Assembly: GCA_903886165.1 (NCBI GenBank) | Contig: CAISLL010000013.1 | Coordinates: 1 to 9,457 of the forward strand | Source: an uncultured beta proteobacterium | Lineage (GTDB): Bacteria; Pseudomonadota; Gammaproteobacteria; Burkholderiales; Burkholderiaceae_C | DNA length: 9,457 nucleotides | Direction: 5' to 3' | Part shown: positions 6,402 through 9,457 of the stretch, one piece after another | How the letters are laid out: each line of letters opens with the position of its first letter | How positions within the stretch are numbered: position 1 is the stretch's first letter | Position numbers and translations under genes: made by a program | Notes under the pieces: model-generated | What the model saw: the letters and a program-made list of their open reading frames with translations, nothing else | Told to the model about the DNA's origin: nothing | Databases searched by the model: none

Positions 6402-8014
6402 GAAGCGGCTGCCACCGAGATAGGGGTGTGTGGCACAAAAGCGAGGATTTTTTCGGTGATGTAGCCTGCCAAGGCATGCCAGCGCTGTGCATCCTTCAAC
6501 TGCGGCGCAATGCCCCGAATATGCTCAACACCCGCGCGGATATTGCCAATCATGGCCTTGATCTGGGTTGCTGCTTCGTGGGTGAGAGCGAGCACGATCT
6601 TGTTGATGCGGCTATGGGTGGTAAGGTGGCCGACTGCACTGAGCAATTGGGGACGACTGGTTTTGGCCTCCAGCCTGGATTTCGGGTTGGCCAGGCGCAC
6701 ATACCAACTCCACCAGTTGTAAATCAAGGCCACCGCCCTGGCGCTTAACGCACAGCGCTCAATGTCCTGGGTGCTGTAGCCACCCCAACCCCATTGATTC
6801 TTGATCTCGTCAAAGCCGTTCTCACAATCCGCGCGGTCACGGTAGAGTTGCCCGACTTGTGCCAACTCATACTTCGAGTTGGTCACCAGCACCGCATACT
6901 CCCAGCTTTTGACGGGTGCGTTTTCATCAATGAAGTGCAGATCGATTTGGCCTTTTTGGGCCTTGCTTTTCTTCTCCAGCACCAGATCAATTTTGCGCTC
7001 GCGGCGCATGATGATGACACGGCGTTTGCGGCTCCAACCGCTCAATCGTAGTTCGTCTTCAAGGCCACTCCAGCCCTGGCCCATGTCGCTCCAGTCTTGA
7101 CGCTGCCACTGGCGTTTGATGAGTTGTTTGACCCCTGCGCTTTGGCGCAGCTTGAACAGGTACGCTTGTTGGAGTTCTTCGAGTTGGGCCATTTCGCCTT
7201 CACTGCCAAAGGCACAGTCGCCACGTACCAGTTGGGGGCGCTCATCCGCAGCCAAACTCTCGATCAGCGCCTTCAGGCCTGCGCGCCCATAGGACGGGCT
7301 GTGCCGGTTGCCAGCCTGCAACTGGGCATCAAGCACCAAACGCAGGTTGCCTATCCAGTAGGTGTGAATGACGTGGCTGGGCCGCCCGGGCTTGTGTGGG
7401 TTGTAGCTCACCACTGCGCCGTCTTGATGTCCATAGAGCACTTTGACGGTGGTGTCGCAGTCCAGTATCCAGCCGGTCTTGGTGGCCTGTGCGATGCTGT
7501 TGCGCAATTGCGCCTGCATCCATTGTTCGGCTTTGAGGGCCTGGGCTTGCTGTGCGGCTCGTTGCTCAGCATTGTGCTTGGCTTTGGGGGCCGGTGCGAT
7601 GGCCTGCAGGGCTCGCCTGAGACTGTCGTCGCCAATGATTTTGGTCATACCCAGGACTTCTGGCGATACGCCATCACCTCGGAGCGTGCCGATGTGTGCG
7701 TAGCGCTCTTGGCCGTCGAGAATGCCCAGCAACCAGGTGCCCAGAACATCTCTCACTTCGGGTGCGTTGGGGCTGGTGTAGCGCAGTGGACAGCTTTGCA
7801 GCCAGCTCTCGAACAATCCGCTGGCCTCTAAAAATTCAGCAAAAAACGCCAGCTGACCCATCGCTGTAGCTTTGCCTTGGGCGTTCCACTGAACTTCATA
7901 AACGCCGCCAAGCGTCTTGACGCGCAGCGTCTGGTCAACCACTTTCTCGTATTGCTTAAGCAGGTCTTGGCAGGCTTGACTGGTCTGGCTTTGGTCAAAT
8001 TCCTCTTCACCCAT
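6395..8014 (-). CDS. IS transposase, DDE type (IS4 superfamily, IS1380-like)
   Basis: This is the transposase that cuts and joins the element's ends. It has 539 residues and a full open frame. Catalytic-core motifs are in order: WILDCDTTV with D185/D187, followed by SYNPHKPGRPSH (203-214), the YNPHK-GRPS signature typical of IS1380-type transposases; RGDCAFGS with D266; and YRDRADCENGFDEIK, which fits the IS4-superfamily Y(2)R(3)E(6)K signature exactly (Y391, R394, E398, K405). A helical N-terminal DNA-binding region (about 1-170) includes an Ala/Gln-rich stretch. The ATG at 8014 is preceded by GAGGTGA (8021-8027) at 6-nt spacing, so the start is well supported. All three acidic catalytic residues are present and there is no frameshift, so the protein should be functional. 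It is transcribed inward from the right IS end, in the same direction as the integrase fragment it interrupts. Confidence 0.92.
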   Translation of the reverse strand: MGEEEFDQSQTSQACQDLLKQYEKVVDQTLRVKTLGGVYEVQWNAQGKATAMGQLAFFAEFLEASGLFESWLQSCPLRYTSPNAPEVRDVLGTWLLGILDGQERYAHIGTLRGDGVSPEVLGMTKIIGDDSLRRALQAIAPAPKAKHNAEQRAAQQAQALKAEQWMQAQLRNSIAQATKTGWILDCDTTVKVLYGHQDGAVVSYNPHKPGRPSHVIHTYWIGNLRLVLDAQLQAGNRHSPSYGRAGLKALIESLAADERPQLVRGDCAFGSEGEMAQLEELQQAYLFKLRQSAGVKQLIKRQWQRQDWSDMGQGWSGLEDELRLSGWSRKRRVIIMRRERKIDLVLEKKSKAQKGQIDLHFIDENAPVKSWEYAVLVTNSKYELAQVGQLYRDRADCENGFDEIKNQWGWGGYSTQDIERCALSARAVALIYNWWSWYVRLANPKSRLEAKTSRPQLLSAVGHLTTHSRINKIVLALTHEAATQIKAMIGNIRAGVEHIRGIAPQLKDAQRWHALAGYITEKILAFVPHTPISVAAASG

Positions 8015-8025
8015 TTGGTGTCACC

Positions 8026-8433
8026 TCAAACTAAACGAAAACCTTTTTGAAATAACCACTTGCATGATTTTGCCGGAGGGCAACTGAGGAAAATAGGTTC
8101 AAACGTCTGCGCCTGCGCTATCACGGAGGCAGCCTTCAGTTTTTCAATTCGCCTCTGCCGCGCCGGGTCAGTCCCCGTTGCCAGGGACTTGCGCAAAACC
8201 TCGTGAGCATCACGCGCAGCCTTAACGGTGATTGTTGGGTAAGCGCCGATAGTGGCCTTTCCCCTTTTGCCGCCCACCATGTAGGCATATCGCCACACTT
8301 TAGACCCGCTGGTCAGCACCTCCAAGAAGAGCCCTCCCCCGTCCGTCATGGGGAACGGCTTGTCCTTTGGCTTTGCCGCCTGTATCGCTTTGTCGGTCAG
8401 CTTGTAGTTGATTGCCCGGATTGATTGCACCAT
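8026..8433 (-). pseudogene. Tyrosine integrase, N-terminal fragment truncated by the IS
   Basis: Residues 1-112 are the N-terminal arm-DNA-binding domain (DUF4102 type) of a prophage or genomic-island tyrosine integrase: KLTDKAIQAAKPKDKPFPMTD (11-31), GGGLFLEVLTSGSKVWRYAY (32-51), TIGAYPTITVKAARD (61-75) and the usual linker TDPARQRR...TFE. Family members run to about 400 aa, with the catalytic R-H-R-Y domain after residue 200; here none of it remains. Base 8098 is the last host base, and codon 113 onward (8026-8097) is read-through into the IS end, giving a meaningless 23-residue tail before a TAG. The 3' part of the gene is not found left of the IS either. The ATG at 8433 follows no clear Shine-Dalgarno and sits against a repeat that may be an integrase binding site. 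The fragment cannot catalyse recombination, though a DNA-binding stub could be made. Confidence 0.88.
8077..8097 (-). repeat. Right terminal inverted repeat of the IS (transposase 5' side)
   Basis: This is the reverse complement of the left end with one mismatch. Its outermost base (8097) abuts codon 112 of the integrase fragment. Confidence 0.88.
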
Positions 8434-8434
8434 G

Positions 8435-8499
8435 ATTTACACCACAAAATTGAATGTTTCCGACAAATTACACCACACCCATCATTTGATGGTGTAAAT
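8435..8499. promoter_or_regulatory. Three ATTTACACCA repeats: candidate integrase arm-type sites / int operator
   Basis: ATTTACACCA occurs at 8435-8444, a 9/10 copy (AATTACACCA) at 8466-8475, and an exact inverted copy at 8490-8499 (TGGTGTAAAT on plus). The first starts one base upstream of the integrase ATG. Between the second and third lies a dyad CCATCA-TT-TGATGG (8479-8492). Short repeated arm-type sites beside int are standard in phage and island tyrosine integrases, where they let the integrase both assemble the intasome and repress its own promoter. That role is inferred here from location and repetition. Confidence 0.5.
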
Positions 8500-8508
8500 A
8501 TATTTAGC

Positions 8509-8531
8509 AGTCCTTAGCACTCCTTGTATGC
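8509..8531 (+). repeat. First copy of an imperfect 23-bp repeat flanking the hairpin
   Basis: It begins AGTCCTTAGCACTCCTTGTA and ends TGC. Compared with 8582-8604, 16 of 23 positions match, including CCTTAGC, CCTT and the final TA-GC pattern; six of the seven differences are transitions. Internally it is itself a degenerate 10-bp tandem. Confidence 0.4.
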
Positions 8532-8536
8532 AGATA

Positions 8537-8571
8537 ACAAAAAACCCTAAACGAATCAACGACTTAGGGTT
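8537..8571 (-). terminator. Rho-independent terminator-like hairpin (minus strand)
   Basis: AACCCTAA (8543-8550) and TTAGGGTT (8564-8571) form a perfect 8-bp stem with a 13-nt loop. On the minus strand the stem is followed by further Ts (TTTT then GTTATC), as in an intrinsic terminator. It would stop transcription coming from the right before the integrase. It is bracketed by the 23-bp repeats, so an attachment-site or recombination role is an alternative. On the plus strand there is no U-tract. Confidence 0.45.
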
Positions 8572-8581
8572 CTTGATTACA

Positions 8582-8604
8582 GGCCCTTAGCGGCCCTTAT
8601 ACGC
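8582..8604 (+). repeat. Second copy of the imperfect 23-bp repeat
   Basis: It reads GGCCCTTAGCGGCCCTTATA then CGC, a clear 10-bp tandem (GGCCCTTA at 8582-8589 and 8592-8599). It matches the 8509-8531 copy at 16 of 23 positions in the same orientation, 73 bp away, on the far side of the hairpin. Confidence 0.4.
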
Positions 8605-8680
8605 TATTACATTCAATCATTATCTATGCATTCTCCTGCAACCCGCATGAATGCTAGTGATCGTTGGTCAACACTTCAAA

Positions 8681-8703
8681 CCATGGCTCAATCCATGGCT
8701 CAA
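8681..8703 (+). repeat. Tandem duplication of CCATGGCTCAA (period 12)
   Basis: CCATGGCTCAA occurs at 8681-8691 and 8693-8703, separated by one T. It lies just beyond the 3' end of the intron remnant. It may be a slippage duplication or part of the intron's original target. Confidence 0.6.
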
Positions 8704-8712
8704 ACTGAAACA

Positions 8713-8783
8713 ATCGGCATAGGGAGCAGCCATTATCGACTGCGCCCCTGCCACACCACCCGGCATGCGGGTCCGCACCAGCG
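8713..8783 (-). ncRNA. Group II intron 3' end remnant (partial domain V plus domain VI)
   Basis: On the minus strand this reads CTGGTGCGGACCCGCATGCC, then GGGTGGTGTGGCAGGGG, then a hairpin ending CCCTATGCCGAT. It is very like the domain V-VI region of bacterial class C group II introns as I remember it. Domain VI folds fully: GGCA pairs with TGCC, GGG with CCC, and GCAGTC with GGCTGC, including a G-U wobble that only works on this strand. The 3' arm carries a bulged TA where the branch-point A is expected. The consensus basal pair set is GGGA/TCCC, so GGCA/TGCC is a compensatory change. The upper stem of domain V (GTGCG/CGCAT around GACC) remains, but its 5' basal strand, which should read like ACCGCC, is replaced by GGGCGC. 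The catalytic triad region and everything upstream, including the reverse transcriptase, are therefore lost. It is a dead fragment. Confidence 0.55.
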
Positions 8784-8886
8784 CCCGGCATTCAAAATCA
8801 ACCGGCAATAGTTTTCTCCGTCGCTTAGCCATGTGGATCAATCAAATTGGATGCCACAAGTTCATGAGGTATGGGGAAAAACCCAA

Positions 8887-9366
8887 TCAATCAAAAACCT
8901 CAGTCTGTGTCGCTCCGACAATCGCACCGCCAGAACCCCTCACAACTGAAGTTGTTTTGGTGCTTTTTGGCATGCCCACAACTGTGACGGGTATGGGCTG
9001 CGGGCTTGATTCCTCGGGGAGTGACCATCTCACGCCATTCCTACGAGCATTGTTGATTGATGCAACCAGGCCTGTCATCTGATCAGAGAAAAGCGTTGGA
9101 TTGGTGTTGACTGATTTTTCCAAATCAAAAAGCATGCGGCCAAGGTCCTGATTCAGGAATTTTCCTAAAGGTGAATCGTCCTGAATGACAGAAAACCCAT
9201 TTTCACGAGCACCAATAAAGTGCTGTGCCAGGGATGCCACGGCAGGGCCAATCATGAGACGGCAAGCCTCACGATTGACAAATAAATCGTTGAAAAAAGC
9301 GGCCAGGTCCTCTCCGTCATTAATGGCATTCATCACGCGGGCAGAAATAGAGTATTCAGGTTTCAT
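8887..9366 (-). CDS. Hypothetical accessory protein, 159 aa
   Basis: I do not recognise this protein. It is soluble with no signal peptide or membrane helix. Residues 1-110 look mainly helical (ISARVMNAINDGEDLAAFFND, AVASLAQHFIGARENGF, LGKFLNQDLGRMLFDLEKS). A Pro-rich joint (about 115-125) leads to a short C-terminal segment, PVTVVGMPKSTKTTSVVRG followed by GGAIVGATQTEVFD. That tail (a repeated positive/threonine stretch, then G-x-I-V-x-x-x-Q-x-E) resembles tails of small uncharacterised plasmid and phage proteins, but I cannot name a family. Base composition is lower in GC than the core genes on the left, consistent with acquired DNA. The ATG at 9366 has only a weak purine tract (GAAAGACC) upstream. 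A preceding frame on the same strand ends 51 bp before it, so it may be a downstream gene of an operon entering the window from the right. Confidence 0.65.
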   Translation of the reverse strand: MKPEYSISARVMNAINDGEDLAAFFNDLFVNREACRLMIGPAVASLAQHFIGARENGFSVIQDDSPLGKFLNQDLGRMLFDLEKSVNTNPTLFSDQMTGLVASINNARRNGVRWSLPEESSPQPIPVTVVGMPKSTKTTSVVRGSGGAIVGATQTEVFD

Positions 9367-9417
9367 GTTTGGTCTTTCAGTATTTTTGGTAATTCCAAGG
9401 CTTGTTTGGGTTTTCGG

Positions 9418-9457
9418 TTAAGTCCCATCAAACTCAGCACCGCCTACACATTTCAGA
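9418..9457 (-). CDS. Possible 3' end of an upstream gene entering from the right
   Basis: On the minus strand the frame from 9456 reads LKCVGGAEFDGT and stops with TAA at 9418-9420. The other two minus frames close immediately or within 7 codons, so this is the only frame that could be the tail of a longer gene. Thirteen codons are too few to identify it. If real, it precedes the 159-aa gene by 51 bp in the same direction. Confidence 0.3.
   Translation of the reverse strand, partial: LKCVGGAEFDGT

Larger units (their letters stand above)
6381..8097 (-). mobile_element. Complete IS4-superfamily insertion sequence, IS1380/ISEcp1-like, 1,717 bp
   Basis: The element is bounded by 21-bp terminal inverted repeats: 6381-6401 (CCTATTTTCCTCAGTT then ACCCT) and 8077-8097 as its reverse complement, with one mismatch (A versus G at repeat position 17). 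The first 16 bp are identical. The ends start with CCTA as in the IS1380-family element ISEcp1, and a single-transposase layout of about 1.7 kb fits that family. The transposase stop codon lies inside the left repeat. The bases next to the ends (ATAAT on the left, TTCAA on the right) are not a direct duplication, so the insertion is not a simple intact event. On the right it interrupts an integrase gene. Intact ends and an open transposase suggest that it could still be active or arrived recently. Family placement is from motifs and ends only. Confidence 0.85.
8605..8886. other. Gene-free stretch containing repeats and an intron remnant
   Basis: No convincing gene is seen in these 282 bp. It contains a 12-bp tandem duplication (8681-8703) and the group II intron 3' remnant (8713-8783). 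The remainder (8605-8680 and 8784-8886) shows no tRNA T-loop signature, no promoter I trust and no terminator. Open frames here are short and lack ribosome-binding sites. Confidence 0.5.

Noticed and set aside
7097..7831. A 244-codon plus-strand frame antisense to the transposase
   Set aside because: The minus-strand transposase has all catalytic motifs and a good ribosome-binding site; this frame is its complement.
8434..8604. CRISPR array
   Set aside because: The repeats are 10 bp and 23 bp, imperfect, mixed in orientation and unevenly spaced, with only two or three copies and no cas genes.
8440..8640. tRNA gene or tRNA-derived attachment site beside the integrase
   Set aside because: No T-loop GGTTCGAxTCC or its complement and no acceptor-stem pairing was found, so an att site in a tRNA cannot be supported here.
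8668..8832. A 54-codon minus-strand frame starting MAKRRRKLLPVDF
   Set aside because: It has no Shine-Dalgarno, it runs straight through the intron domain V/VI hairpin and the 12-bp tandem repeat, and its C-terminal part is just the repeat translated (LSHGLSHG). RNA structure explains the region better.

Overview
The window looks like a high-GC betaproteobacterial chromosome, probably Burkholderiales and perhaps Comamonadaceae such as Rhodoferax or Polaromonas. That placement is inferred from codon use, a GTP-type PEP carboxykinase and the protein flavours; no rRNA or marker gene confirms it. The left two thirds (1-6201) are ordinary, densely packed core metabolism. The right third (about 6202-9457) is an accessory patch with lower GC and several layers of mobile-element debris.

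Left to right on the core side: the 5' part of pckG (minus, cut by the window edge); a 400-aa threonine ammonia-lyase with one C-terminal ACT domain (minus); a GAF-PAS-PAS-GGDEF diguanylate cyclase with an intact GGDEF motif and an RxxD inhibitory site (plus); convergent with it, an aldo/keto reductase closely resembling E. coli YghZ/Gpr (minus); divergent from that, a YfcG/YghU-like glutathione S-transferase (plus); and, 42 bp downstream, an unrecognised 108-aa protein ending in a FliM-like LSQ-E-LDDLF peptide. The reductase and the transferase share a divergent intergenic region and could both serve carbonyl or thiol-redox housekeeping, but nothing in the sequence proves a shared role.

On the accessory side a complete 1,717-bp IS4-superfamily element, most like the IS1380/ISEcp1 group, has 21-bp terminal inverted repeats (6381-6401 and 8077-8097). 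It interrupts a DUF4102-type tyrosine integrase exactly after codon 112. The other half of the integrase is not on the far side of the IS and no clean target duplication flanks it, so the locus has also suffered a deletion or rearrangement. In front of the integrase start are three copies of ATTTACACCA (arm-type-site-like), a CCATCA/TGATGG palindrome, and a terminator-like hairpin bracketed by two related 23-bp repeats. This is a plausible relic of an integrative element's attachment and control region. Further right, 8713-8783 (minus) reads as the 3' end of a group II intron: a partial domain V and a complete domain VI hairpin with a bulged TA. The window ends with an unrecognised 159-aa accessory protein and the tail of a probable upstream gene.

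The strongest leads are the intron 3' remnant, the integrase control region with its unusual nested repeats, the IS-mediated truncation with missing integrase 3' half, and the FliM-like C-terminal peptide on the 108-aa protein. I do not see a complete, clearly new multigene system in this window.
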